Shown here one piece after another: positions 17,704 to 26,233 of a stretch of DNA of 39,885 nucleotides. Origin of the DNA: a virus; IMG/VR virus record IMGVR_UViG_3300021368_001307, positions 1 through 39,885 of that record; one strand, given 5' to 3'. A program made the translations under genes and the position numbers. The first letter of the stretch is position 1. Every line of letters starts with the position of its first letter. The notes below the pieces were generated by a model. That model saw only the letters and a list, made by a program, of their open reading frames with translations, had not been told where the DNA came from and made no database searches.

Positions 17704-19251
17704 ATGGCTCGCAGATTAACAACAGCTGGAACTGCACTTCAACAGAAAACAATTAATCCATTTTCTCAACCGTGTTTTACAGCATACACCATGAACCACT
17801 CTCATGGTGGTGGGTACTATCAGTACGATCACAATTTTAACCTAATTGCTGCGGACCATGGTACTGGCGACGGTAGTGGATATGGTACGTTTAGAACGTA
17901 TACTACTTCTGCTACTGAATTCTTTGAGAGTTCATCTAGTTATAGTAGTACTCAAACAAACGAAACTTCTAGTACTAACGGTGGTTGGTATGTATCTCAT
18001 ACTCCTATGGTCGGATATTTGGGGCATATGAGTCATACTCAAAGTGGCGGATCTTCAGGAAATATGGGTGGTTGGATTGCTGCTGGACGTGATAATGGTA
18101 CTTCCTATAGAGCATATGCTTTCAGAGAATGTGTTCCCATTGTAGGTGAAACTTCCCAAGACTACGCACTGTTTTTCCCTAACGGTCATAATCAATCAAA
18201 ACAAGAATTAATCTTAGGTCAAAGATCTGCTACAAATTATTATTCATTAAGACGTAACGGTAGATATACTGGAAGAACTTATATCCCAAACACTTGGGAA
18301 GACCGTGATGGAAACAGTACAAATTTCTACACCACATATGGCGGTGGTTGCTATAACAAGAAACAGAATAAGTTTCTTATTATGTACACGACTACTGATG
18401 GACGTTTCAAACCAGTAGTTTATAATAACGTTCCTGATCTTAGAGAATTCTCCCATAACGCTCAAGCGTTATACAATAATAATTTCACTTCCAGTCAGGA
18501 TGAGGATAGTAATGCAAACAAATTATACGAGTATTTCCACAATACTGCTAATGCTACTGAATATCAGCAGATAACTGGTTGGACTCCTTATAACAATCTT
18601 TCTAGTACTAATGAATCTAGATATAGACCTGTTCCTTTTCTATGTGACAATGGAGACATTCTACTCTTCTCAATGAATCCTAGTTATGGATATAGTATTT
18701 GGAAATGGGATGGAACTACAAAAGAGCAAGTAAGAATAAGTAGTAACGAAAATAATCTTAATCAAAACGGCGAATATTATCATGCATATAATTGGACTAC
18801 TAACTATGGTCATGAGCAAGCTCATCAATGGGGTTCAAGATGGCAAGTAAGTACTGATGGTAAATATGCTTGGGCATACTGTGCTTCATACTATTATGGT
18901 GCTGGTGCATACTTTATGGTAGTTAGAATATCTGACGGTAAAATTCTTAAATTTGAAAATACTGATAGTACTTATGGAAGACAACCATGTCCCGTAGGTA
19001 CTAGTTCTATGGGATGGTTAGAATGTTATAACACAGATGGTGGAGCAGGACTTTATTTCTCATGTCATGATTTAGAATATGAATTTGAGAGAAGAGGTAA
19101 TGGACAGAACCTTTCTTTAGATGGTAACTACATTCATACCCATTTTGAAGCTGGTACTTACAGCACTTCATATCCATGTATTATTCCAGCACATTATGAT
19201 ACTTCACTATTCAATAGTGAACCACACATGCCCAACTTAGATAACGTATAA
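17704..19251 (+). CDS. Adhesin/fibre-like protein, cassette copy A, 515 aa
   Basis: This 515-residue protein is a clear paralogue of the 493-residue protein at 19791. They share a QPCF start region, FRTYT, GYLGHM, a GSRWQVS block and WAYC-x-SYYYGAG, and both end in IIPA-x-Y-x-TSLF. It is rich in Y, W, G, N and H, as receptor-binding proteins are, with no signal peptide or enzyme motif. AGGAA lies just upstream of the ATG. It is followed after two bases by a small partner gene (19254). A host-recognition role is inferred from composition, duplication and context; no named family is certain. Confidence 0.65.
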   Translation: MARRLTTAGTALQQKTINPFSQPCFTAYTMNHSHGGGYYQYDHNFNLIAADHGTGDGSGYGTFRTYTTSATEFFESSSSYSSTQTNETSSTNGGWYVSHTPMVGYLGHMSHTQSGGSSGNMGGWIAAGRDNGTSYRAYAFRECVPIVGETSQDYALFFPNGHNQSKQELILGQRSATNYYSLRRNGRYTGRTYIPNTWEDRDGNSTNFYTTYGGGCYNKKQNKFLIMYTTTDGRFKPVVYNNVPDLREFSHNAQALYNNNFTSSQDEDSNANKLYEYFHNTANATEYQQITGWTPYNNLSSTNESRYRPVPFLCDNGDILLFSMNPSYGYSIWKWDGTTKEQVRISSNENNLNQNGEYYHAYNWTTNYGHEQAHQWGSRWQVSTDGKYAWAYCASYYYGAGAYFMVVRISDGKILKFENTDSTYGRQPCPVGTSSMGWLECYNTDGGAGLYFSCHDLEYEFERRGNGQNLSLDGNYIHTHFEAGTYSTSYPCIIPAHYDTSLFNSEPHMPNLDNV

Positions 19252-19253
19252 CC

Positions 19254-19751
19254 ATGGCTTTCGTAGGATATAATAAAGAATTTGGCAATGCCACAGGTGT
19301 TTATGACACCGAAGCAGAAGCCCTTAAACGTGGGGGAGCTCGCCCAGAAGATTATATTGTAGTAGAATATGATTGGCAGGAAACCGATTACCTACCGTCA
19401 ATGACGGTATCAGATGCTGGTGTCATGTCAAATAGATTTCCTGGTAAAACAATTGATGAGCAACGTGCTTTAATTGAAGCAGAATCTGAACAAAGACAAA
19501 TTGACACTGAAATCAAATTCAAAACTGAAGCAATTAAACTGCATGCCAGAGTATTACTAGAAGAAATGCAATGGATGGAAACACGAGCTCGTGATACCGA
19601 TTTAGTTAATGGTAATAATGATGCGATGAATGCTTATCGTGCAAAAAGAAATTTAGTTAGAACTGAATCAAACGAAGCAGAAGTGAAATTGAATGCATTA
19701 ACGACTATTGAAGAACTAAGAGCATTTCAAGCTAAAGACCAATTCAGCTAA
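19254..19751 (+). CDS. Adhesin-partner protein with NRFPGKT motif, copy A, 165 aa
   Basis: The ATG lies two bases after the adhesin stop. An N-terminal beta part (DYIVVEYDWQETDYLPSMTV) leads to SNRFPGKTIDEQRALIEAE, then a long charged helical region likely to coil. The same order, including VNRFPGKTLAEQKALLAEE, occurs in the 177-aa protein at 21303, which follows the second adhesin. One small partner per adhesin, directly downstream, is how phage fibre chaperones and tip proteins (T4 gp38, Tfa) are placed. I see no sequence match to those, so chaperone or tip subunit is a hypothesis. Confidence 0.65.
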   Translation: MAFVGYNKEFGNATGVYDTEAEALKRGGARPEDYIVVEYDWQETDYLPSMTVSDAGVMSNRFPGKTIDEQRALIEAESEQRQIDTEIKFKTEAIKLHARVLLEEMQWMETRARDTDLVNGNNDAMNAYRAKRNLVRTESNEAEVKLNALTTIEELRAFQAKDQFS

Positions 19752-19754
19752 ATA
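19747..19754 (+). promoter_or_regulatory. Weak late promoter, GCTAAATA
   Basis: GCTAAATA overlaps the stop of cassette-A partner gene and lies 36 bases before ATG 19791. It differs from TATAAATA at two positions, so it is only possible. Confidence 0.25.
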
Positions 19755-19790
19755 TAGTTGATTGATATCCCAAGATACTGAGTATTCCCA

Positions 19791-21272
19791 ATGGCAAGAA
19801 GTATTAGCACAAAACCCGCAACGGTTAAATCAAAAACTCAAAATCCATATACACAACCATGTTTTGCTACGTATGCATGCGAACATAGTGTATATGGATG
19901 TGGGTATATTTTATTTGATCATAACCTTGAAGCAATTGGAAAATACGTTGGTGATGGAAACTATCACCAAAATCAATTCAGAACTTATACTTCGTATTCT
20001 CCAGAATTTTGGAATAACTATGCAGGTTCTGCTTACATGGAGACGCAAGGTCATGCAGGTAGTAGCGAGAATTATGGTTCTAATACCTGTAATAATGGTT
20101 ACTTAGGACATATGGGTCATTATAGCGTGACTGAATTTGCTAAAACTGCAGGATATAACCGTGGTTGGCCATCAGCACACAATTATAATGCATATGGATT
20201 TAGAGATGTTAATTCTATTGTAGGTGATATCAATCAAGATTGGGCATGGTTTACTGACAGAGATGGAAGTGGACACAGAATGTTGTTTGGTCAAAGAAGT
20301 GCTGCTAAGTATTATCAGAATAGGGTTAGAGAAGGGATGAACATGGTTAATGTCCCAATTCAATCTCAAGAAGGTCCTACTAGTAGTACTGGAACTACGG
20401 ATAATAGATTCTATGGTGGTTCCTGCATCAATACCAGAGCTAATAGAGTTTGCTTGATGCAAACAGATGGCAGTGGTTATAAGCAACCCATTGTTTATAA
20501 CAATGTAAAAATGGATTGGAGAGCATACGCTCTTCATAATAATCATTTTGCAGGAACAACAGAAGCAAGTGCTGCTAAATCAGATAGTGATTCAAAGATC
20601 TATCAGTTCTTTAACAACAGTGCAAACTATACTGCATATGATAGAGCAAATCATTCTAATGCAGCATCTTACTCAGGTTCAGGAGAATCTTATTGGAGAA
20701 CTCAATCTTGTATCTGTGATAATGGAATGGTATATACCTTCTCAATGACACCTGGCAACGGTTGTTCATTTGAAAAGTGGAATACGGACGGAACATACGC
20801 TGGTGTACAATGGAACGGAACTTGGACCACATCATATGGTTATGAGCAAGGTCATCGCTTTGGTTCTAGATGGCAAGTAAGTAGCGATGGTGAGTATTGG
20901 TGGGCATACTGTCCTTCATACTATTATGGTGCTGGTATTTACTTTGCAGTGGTTAGAGTCAGTGATGGTAAGTGGTTGTATTTCCAATCAAATGATAGTA
21001 CTCATGGAAGATCTTTGGCACCATTAGGTAAACATAAAATGGTGTATACATATTCCACCAACAAAGATAATCCTGGTACTTACTACAGAATTATGGATTT
21101 TGATTATGAATTCAGAAGAAGACCTAATGGAGACAATATCGGTGACTGGGATAGTAACTATTCCGCTTACTTACTTGATACTGCAGGAAACAGTACTGGA
21201 TATCCATTCATTATTCCAGCGATGTACAACACTTCCCTGTTTACTTCTCAGTTAGAGAGTAACGTAGAGTAA
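19791..21272 (+). CDS. Adhesin/fibre-like protein, cassette copy B, 493 aa
   Basis: Paralogue of the 515-aa protein at 17704. It shares QPCF near residue 25, FRTYTSYSPEFW, a GYEQGHRFGSRWQVSSDGEY block, WAYCPSYYYGAG and the IIPAMYNTSLF ending. Differences cluster in the middle third, where glycine-, serine- and asparagine-rich loops vary, as expected for receptor-contact regions. No signal peptide, membrane segment or catalytic motif is visible. No convincing Shine-Dalgarno precedes the ATG. The next gene, 30 bases downstream, is its small partner. A host-binding role is inferred. Confidence 0.65.
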   Translation: MARSISTKPATVKSKTQNPYTQPCFATYACEHSVYGCGYILFDHNLEAIGKYVGDGNYHQNQFRTYTSYSPEFWNNYAGSAYMETQGHAGSSENYGSNTCNNGYLGHMGHYSVTEFAKTAGYNRGWPSAHNYNAYGFRDVNSIVGDINQDWAWFTDRDGSGHRMLFGQRSAAKYYQNRVREGMNMVNVPIQSQEGPTSSTGTTDNRFYGGSCINTRANRVCLMQTDGSGYKQPIVYNNVKMDWRAYALHNNHFAGTTEASAAKSDSDSKIYQFFNNSANYTAYDRANHSNAASYSGSGESYWRTQSCICDNGMVYTFSMTPGNGCSFEKWNTDGTYAGVQWNGTWTTSYGYEQGHRFGSRWQVSSDGEYWWAYCPSYYYGAGIYFAVVRVSDGKWLYFQSNDSTHGRSLAPLGKHKMVYTYSTNKDNPGTYYRIMDFDYEFRRRPNGDNIGDWDSNYSAYLLDTAGNSTGYPFIIPAMYNTSLFTSQLESNVE

Positions 21273-21278
21273 TAAATA
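21271..21278 (+). promoter_or_regulatory. Late promoter, AATAAATA
   Basis: AATAAATA shares its first two bases with the stop of adhesin B. It lies 24 bases before ATG 21303, with AAGAGGAAA between them. Confidence 0.5.
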
Positions 21279-21302
21279 ATAAGAGGAAACTAGAGTAATC
21301 AC

Positions 21303-21836
21303 ATGGCACACATCTTTTTTACCACAGAAGCAGGGGTGATTAAACCAAAAAATATTTGGGATTTAAAACCATTTGAGGACGAGACACTAGAATCTGGTGA
21401 TTATCTTGTTGAGTATGATTTTGATCCTACTGTTGAGGAATTTCTATCTTTATCATTGAATGATGCCAAAGATACTGTTGTTAATCGTTTCCCTGGTAAA
21501 ACATTAGCAGAACAGAAAGCGTTGCTGGCAGAAGAAACTAAAGCAGAAAGAATTGCATTAGTTAAGGATGTTAAAACTAGAAGAATTAAATCTTTAGTTG
21601 CGGATGCTATTGAACCAGTTGAGTGGAGAGCAGAAAGAGCAATAGAACTAGATGCTATAGAAGGTGATGGTGTTACTACCAGACAAGCAAAAGTTGCTGC
21701 ATATAGAAAAGCAGCACGTGATGCTAATAATGCACACGAAGCGGCTTTACTAGCTCTTACTGAAGAAGAAGATATAGTAGCATTTGATCCTAATTGGGTT
21801 CCTGCATTTCAGGCAGCAAATCCAATTGATTTCTGA
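21303..21836 (+). CDS. Adhesin-partner protein with NRFPGKT motif, copy B, 177 aa
   Basis: Paralogue of the 165-aa gene at 19254. It has a beta N-terminus (GDYLVEYDFDPTVEEFLSL), VNRFPGKTLAEQKALLAEE, then a charged helical stretch rich in A, E, K and R. The C-terminus (DPNWVPAFQAANPIDF) differs from copy A. AGAGGAAA upstream is a usable ribosome site. It closes the fibre region; the next gene is gp13. Chaperone or fibre-tip subunit is a hypothesis from its pairing with the adhesin. Confidence 0.65.
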   Translation: MAHIFFTTEAGVIKPKNIWDLKPFEDETLESGDYLVEYDFDPTVEEFLSLSLNDAKDTVVNRFPGKTLAEQKALLAEETKAERIALVKDVKTRRIKSLVADAIEPVEWRAERAIELDAIEGDGVTTRQAKVAAYRKAARDANNAHEAALLALTEEEDIVAFDPNWVPAFQAANPIDF

Positions 21837-21850
21837 TCATCATTAGCAAT

Positions 21851-21858
21851 TATAAATA
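21851..21858 (+). promoter_or_regulatory. Late promoter, TATAAATA, for gp13
   Basis: An exact late core 26 bases before ATG 21885. Its last three bases are the first three bases of the hairpin left arm, so a transcript starting about six bases downstream would lack most of that arm. Confidence 0.75.
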
Positions 21859-21884
21859 CCCTTAGGAAACTAGGGGTATTTTTT
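21856..21884 (+). terminator. Hairpin overlapping late promoter and gp13 ribosome site
   Basis: ATACCCTTAG (21856-21865) pairs with CTAGGGGTAT (21870-21879), ten pairs including one U-G, with a GAAA tetraloop. The T-run is 21879-21884 and the ATG is 21885. As read-through RNA it resembles an intrinsic terminator. The only Shine-Dalgarno-like bases (AGGGG, 21872-21876) are in the right arm, eight bases before the ATG. Confidence 0.75.
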
Positions 21885-22688
21885 ATGGCTCAACCTTCTA
21901 GCAGGTCCGAGCTAAGGGACTACTGTTTAAGACAATTAGGGTTCCCAGTTCTGGAAATCAACATAGATGACGATCAAATTGACGATGCAATTGATGATGC
22001 ATTGCAATATTATCGTGAGCGTCATTATGATGGTGTAGAACGTATGTACCTAAAGCATCTGTTTACTGCTGCAGATGAAACTAAATTTGAAACTTCAAAT
22101 ACCACTACAACAGTTAATGGAGATACATGGGAAGAAAGAAATAGATACATTTCTATCCCTCCTCACGTCATGGGTATTTCCAGAGTTTTTGGACTTGCAA
22201 GTAATGCGATTAGAAATAACCTGTTTGGCATTGAGTATCAGATTTTTCTAAATGATCTTTATGCTGTTGGTTCACTTGATATGCTTAACTACTTCATGGT
22301 TAAGCAGTGGATGGAAACCATTGATATGGTTTTAAATAATGGTTCTTTTGTTGAGTATAGATTTAATTTACGTCAGGATAGATTATACCTAGATGTAGGT
22401 AAAGACATGCTTGATGAAGATGTATATGTGATTATTGATTGCTTTAGAGCTCTTGATCCAGATACATTTACTCAAGTTTATAACGATACTTTTGTTAAAA
22501 AGTATACAACCGCATTGATTAAAAGGCAATGGGGTCAGAATCTTATTAAGTTTAATGGTATTCAACTTCCTGGTGGAGTAAGTATGAATGGCAGACAGTT
22601 ATATGATGATGCAGAAAAAGAAATTGCTGCACTAATGGAAAAATCTAGCAGCACATTTGAACTTCCCCCAATGGATATGATCGGATGA
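21885..22688 (+). CDS. 13: Neck protein gp13
   Basis: Recognised as the cyanophage form of the T4 gp13 neck (head completion) protein, from its start (RSELRDYCLRQLGFPVLEIN), an acidic helix (DDDQIDDAIDDALQYYRERH) and its position directly before gp14. In T4, gp13 and gp14 seal the filled head and join it to the tail. Its 267 residues are somewhat short of T4's about 309. Its stop overlaps the gp14 ATG by four bases (ATGA). Translation probably depends on the hairpin described at 21856. Confidence 0.85.
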   Translation: MAQPSSRSELRDYCLRQLGFPVLEINIDDDQIDDAIDDALQYYRERHYDGVERMYLKHLFTAADETKFETSNTTTTVNGDTWEERNRYISIPPHVMGISRVFGLASNAIRNNLFGIEYQIFLNDLYAVGSLDMLNYFMVKQWMETIDMVLNNGSFVEYRFNLRQDRLYLDVGKDMLDEDVYVIIDCFRALDPDTFTQVYNDTFVKKYTTALIKRQWGQNLIKFNGIQLPGGVSMNGRQLYDDAEKEIAALMEKSSSTFELPPMDMIG

Positions 22689-24094
22689 AAAAGGTATACT
22701 TTCCTCAGTACGGTGGTAATAAGACTGAACAAAATCTTGTACAAGATTTAGTAGACGAACAGATTAAACTGTTTGGTCAGGATGTCTATTATATTCCTAG
22801 AGTTCAAATTAAAGATAGAACGTTAGGAGAAGTTATTCAATCTGAATTCAATCAAAGTTATATGATTGAAATGATGATGGTTAACGTAGAAGGTTTTGGA
22901 GCAGGCAATGAATTTATCAGTAAATTTGGTCTTAGGATTACTGATGAAATTACATTTGTTGTTTCAAGAAGAAGATGGGAACAGTCTGCAAATCCTGCTT
23001 TAAATTTAGCAGTAGATGGTAGACCCAATGAAGGAGATTTAGTTTACTTTCCATTAACTGAAGATACATATGAAATAAAGTATGTTGAAAGAGAACAACC
23101 TTTCTTCCAGTTGGGGAAACAGTATTTTTATGTTCTTACTGCTGAGCTCTACGAGCAAGGAGCAGACAAATTTGACACGGGAATTGACGAAATTGACGGT
23201 ATTGAAAGAGATTTCAGTAACATCACAACCCTTAATCTTGGTCTTACTACCAGACAGCAAGCAACTGGAACAGTTACCGTTGATTCTAGCGGCAGTATAT
23301 CTGGAGCAACTGTAACACTAGCAGGCACTGGATATAACACTGCTCCAAATGTAACGATAACTAATGCTGGAAATGCATCTGGTGGAATTATTGAATCAAC
23401 TATTTCTGATGGAGGTGTAGTATCTTTATCGGTTGTAAATGGTGGTATTAATTTTGATCCATCTAATCCACCAACAATTGTGATTGATGCCCCACCAGAA
23501 GGAATTCAATTTATTGCAGATGAGCATGTTGTTATTGGTGGGATGGTACAGCAGAGTGGTAGTAGAACATGGACATCATCTAATGGTGTCATTGAAGTAA
23601 CTGCACTTGGTGGATTTGATCCTAACTATGCAACTACCACACAGAAAAAATATTACTATTGGAAATTTGAAGATAGTAGAATTTCTTATGTGTACACATT
23701 TAATGGTACAGATGCAACAACTGTACCAGGACATTTTTATTATGATTCAACAAATTTAAAGTATGTAATCAATGCATACACTGAGACTGTTACTAGCGGT
23801 CAAAGAGCGCAGATGTTTGACCTAGACAGTGCAACTATTGCTGAGGTTGCAGATTGGAATGGTTCTACTTACACATTAGAAGTTATGAACCGTACTGGAA
23901 ACTTTATTGATGGTGATTTGGTTCGTGGTGTAGAATCAAATGCGATATATACAGTTGGATCGTTCTCTACGATTGACAACACAAGCACCGAGTTTGATCA
24001 AAATCAATCAATAGAAAGTGGTGCGGATGACATTATTGATTGGGGTGAGAAAAACCCATTCGGTGAATTTGGTAATTTTACAGGTAGCTTCTGA
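22685..24094 (+). CDS. 14: Neck protein gp14 with inserted beta modules
   Basis: The N-terminal part (MKKVYFPQYGGNKTEQNLVQ, FGQDVYYIPRVQI) and the C-terminal IIDWGEKNPFGEFGNF are typical of gp14, which completes the head neck with gp13. At 469 residues it is much longer than T4's about 256. Extra material at about residues 190-275 includes GTGYNTAPNVTITNAG and IVIDAPPEG strands, a small beta module also seen in gp18 here. More beta-rich sequence follows to about 440. Its stop overlaps the gp15 ATG by one base. Confidence 0.85.
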   Translation: MKKVYFPQYGGNKTEQNLVQDLVDEQIKLFGQDVYYIPRVQIKDRTLGEVIQSEFNQSYMIEMMMVNVEGFGAGNEFISKFGLRITDEITFVVSRRRWEQSANPALNLAVDGRPNEGDLVYFPLTEDTYEIKYVEREQPFFQLGKQYFYVLTAELYEQGADKFDTGIDEIDGIERDFSNITTLNLGLTTRQQATGTVTVDSSGSISGATVTLAGTGYNTAPNVTITNAGNASGGIIESTISDGGVVSLSVVNGGINFDPSNPPTIVIDAPPEGIQFIADEHVVIGGMVQQSGSRTWTSSNGVIEVTALGGFDPNYATTTQKKYYYWKFEDSRISYVYTFNGTDATTVPGHFYYDSTNLKYVINAYTETVTSGQRAQMFDLDSATIAEVADWNGSTYTLEVMNRTGNFIDGDLVRGVESNAIYTVGSFSTIDNTSTEFDQNQSIESGADDIIDWGEKNPFGEFGNFTGSF

Positions 24095-24891
24095 TGTTAG
24101 GAACACAATTTTATAACGAGGCAGTTAGAAAAACTGTCATATCATTTGGAACATTATTCAATAATATTGAATTGAAAAAAACTGTTGATGGTCAAGTACT
24201 TGAGACAGAAAAAGTTCCTTTAGCTTATGGACCTAAACAAAAATTTCTTTATAGACTTCAAGGCAATCCAACTGACGGAAGAAAAGTAGCAATTACTTTG
24301 CCAAGACTTTACTTTGAAATGTCTAGTATTGAATATGATGGGTCTAGAAAAACAACAGCATTACAAAAATATAGAACCGTAATTGATGATAACGGCACAG
24401 AAGTTAAGACACAGTATGTTCCAGTTCCATACAATATCGGATTTGAATTAGGAGTTATTGCAAAGTCTCAAGATGATGGACTTCAGATTCTAGAACAAAT
24501 TTTACCATTCTTCCAACCATCATTGAACGTAAGTATTAAATTCATTCCTGATATGGATGAGATTAGGGATGTTTCTATTGTACTAAACAATATAAATTTT
24601 GAAGATGATTGGGAAGATGATTTTACTACAAGAAGATCTATAACTTATACATTATCATTTACTGCAAAGTCTTACATCTATGGTCCTTACACCAAGGCAG
24701 ATGTCATTCGTAAGTCACGAGTTATTGAGACTATTGGTGATCTTAATGTTAATAAGAGGCATGTTGAATTAAACTATACTCCTAAGGCAACTGTTGATTA
24801 TAATCAAGATGGACAAGTTGATGCTGCAGACGATGCATTTGTAACTGCAGATGATGATTTTGGATTTAACGAAGGAGTTGAATTCTTATGA
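24094..24891 (+). CDS. 15: Tail sheath stabiliser gp15
   Basis: The start MLGTQFYNEAVRKTVISFGT and the 265-residue length (T4 gp15 is about 272) fit the tail terminator/sheath stabiliser gp15. In T4 it caps the tail tube and sheath and connects to the neck. Place and overlaps with gp14 and gp16 support this. The C-terminus carries an EF-hand-like loop with D235, N237, D239, Q241, D243 and D246 in the canonical 1-3-5-7-9-12 spacing, so calcium may bind here. The stop overlaps the gp16 ATG. Confidence 0.85.
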   Translation: MLGTQFYNEAVRKTVISFGTLFNNIELKKTVDGQVLETEKVPLAYGPKQKFLYRLQGNPTDGRKVAITLPRLYFEMSSIEYDGSRKTTALQKYRTVIDDNGTEVKTQYVPVPYNIGFELGVIAKSQDDGLQILEQILPFFQPSLNVSIKFIPDMDEIRDVSIVLNNINFEDDWEDDFTTRRSITYTLSFTAKSYIYGPYTKADVIRKSRVIETIGDLNVNKRHVELNYTPKATVDYNQDGQVDAADDAFVTADDDFGFNEGVEFL

Positions 24892-25301
24892 GTAGTCTAG
24901 AAGAAAATATGGAAGACATCCTCAACATAGATGCTGAGGTAGTAGAAAGTAAACCAAGTAAACCAGTTCCACCTAAAGTGGACAAGGACGACCGCACAAA
25001 AGACTATGAGTATACTCGTGGAGAATTGTACTCACTCATAGATCAGGGTCAGGAGGCGGTCAGAGGTGCCTTAGAGGTTGCTCAGGAAAGTGGGCACCCA
25101 AGAGCATACGAGGTTGCTGTAGCGGCAATGAAGCACGTTGCAGACATGACTGAGAAACTACAAGACCTTCATAAGAAGATGAAAGATTTAGATGCTGAAG
25201 CAAAGAAAGGTCCAAACAGCGTCACTAATAATGCTATGTTCGTTGGCAGTACAGCAGAACTACAAAAAATGCTAAAGGAAATGGGCGGTGGTAAACGGTA
25301 A
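24888..25301 (+). CDS. 16: Small terminase subunit gp16
   Basis: The 137-residue product directly follows gp15 (ATGA overlap), as gp16 does in T4-like phages. It is helical throughout, starts with an acidic tail and has a central long helix (AYEVAVAAMKHVADMTEKLQ) then a charged region, matching the coiled-coil core of small terminases. It would form a ring that recognises DNA ends and stimulates gp17. Unlike T4, gp17 is not next to it: about 5.2 kb of accessory genes intervene. Confidence 0.85.
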   Translation: MSSLEENMEDILNIDAEVVESKPSKPVPPKVDKDDRTKDYEYTRGELYSLIDQGQEAVRGALEVAQESGHPRAYEVAVAAMKHVADMTEKLQDLHKKMKDLDAEAKKGPNSVTNNAMFVGSTAELQKMLKEMGGGKR

Positions 25302-25308
25302 ATAAATA
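25301..25308 (+). promoter_or_regulatory. Late promoter, AATAAATA
   Basis: AATAAATA begins at the last base of the gp16 stop codon and precedes ATG 25329 by 20 bases. It opens the accessory block. Confidence 0.5.
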
Positions 25309-25328
25309 TCATTGTGAGCAACTAAATT

Positions 25329-26042
25329 ATGGAATTTCAATATCCAAATGAATTTGATTTTATGGAAGGCATAGATGCCTTTCCTGCATATGTCTATAAA
25401 ACAAAATTTGATTTTAATTTTAAATCATTTCAATCTAAAGTGGATGAATACTTAAAAGCATCAAAAGAACTTTCTACAGAAAGAGGTTGGAAAGATCCTG
25501 AGCATGGTGATGCTATTACTGGGGTTCATTTCAATAACACTGAAGAATTTAAAGTAGAAACAGATTGGGATGTTCCACATAATTGGAAAGAATTTAAAGA
25601 ATTTTTTGACTTTGTTGAGTACGTAACTCCATTCTTAATGAATACATGGTTCAAAGCTCCGCCATGCCATATGCATGTTTCGGAATCTTGGATTAATGTA
25701 CATAGAAAAGGAGGGTGGACAGAACCACACCATCATCAAAATGCATGTATTGCTATTGCAGCTTATCTAGAAGTTCCAGAAAAAAGTGGGAACCTTCTAA
25801 TTGAAAATCCACTAAGACCATATAAATGTTCAGAACCTCTAGCTCAAAATAGTACTGATCTTATCTGGGGACCTATTGAAGTAGAGACAAATGATGTTTT
25901 ATTTTTTCCTGGTTGGTTAACTCACAAAACTGAATCAAATCCTATTGACAATCCTCGCTATGTTCTTTCAACTAATCTAGCAGTATTGAATGGTTTGAAG
26001 AGCAAACCTACTTGGCATTACGAAGGTAGGAGAGATAAATAA
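25329..26042 (+). CDS. 2-oxoglutarate/Fe(II) dioxygenase-like protein
   Basis: This 237-aa protein has the double-stranded beta-helix ligand pattern of the 2OG-FeII_Oxy_5 group: GGWTEPHHHQN with H134/H136 as iron ligand candidates, then AYLEVPEKSGNLLIENPL, then FPGWLTH with H199, and NPRYVLSTN with R210 in place to bind 2-oxoglutarate. Such phage enzymes hydroxylate protein or nucleic-acid substrates; the substrate here is unknown. It opens the metabolic insertion after gp16. No signal peptide, so it is cytoplasmic. Confidence 0.75.
   Translation: MEFQYPNEFDFMEGIDAFPAYVYKTKFDFNFKSFQSKVDEYLKASKELSTERGWKDPEHGDAITGVHFNNTEEFKVETDWDVPHNWKEFKEFFDFVEYVTPFLMNTWFKAPPCHMHVSESWINVHRKGGWTEPHHHQNACIAIAAYLEVPEKSGNLLIENPLRPYKCSEPLAQNSTDLIWGPIEVETNDVLFFPGWLTHKTESNPIDNPRYVLSTNLAVLNGLKSKPTWHYEGRRDK
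26034..26041 (+). promoter_or_regulatory. Late promoter, GATAAATA
   Basis: GATAAATA holds the first two bases of the oxygenase TAA stop (26040-26042) and precedes ATG 26057 by 15 bases. It differs from the canonical core at one base. Confidence 0.45.
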
Positions 26043-26056
26043 TTAACGGTGCGGTT

Positions 26057-26233
26057 ATGGAAATGAGATTAAATACTTGCGACATTTATCGTCTTAAGCA
26101 AGCATGTAAATTGTATCAAGAGAAGACTGGATCTGAATGGATGTGGGAACAATATGATGATCTGATTCAAAAACTTCATGTATATCATGAGGAATATTGC
26201 GCGGATCAGGAGTGTATGAGGAAAATCTGTTAA
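26057..26233 (+). CDS. Small hypothetical protein, 58 aa
   Basis: The 58-residue frame starts MEMRLNTCDIYRLKQACKLY and is helical, with four cysteines (residues 8, 17, 48, 53) and the final one at 58, and aromatic residues (EWMWEQYDDL). A second ATG lies two codons in. It overlaps the following gene by 37 bases in another frame. Without recognisable homology its function is unknown; it resembles many small helical phage proteins of unknown role. Confidence 0.5.
   Translation: MEMRLNTCDIYRLKQACKLYQEKTGSEWMWEQYDDLIQKLHVYHEEYCADQECMRKIC

Larger units (their letters stand above)
17704..21836 (+). repeat. Tandem duplicated adhesin-partner cassette
   Basis: Copy A (17704-19751) and copy B (19791-21836) each hold a large adhesin-like gene followed by a small NRFPGKT-motif gene. 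The paralogues are diverged, so the duplication is old or has been driven apart by selection. Confidence 0.75.
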
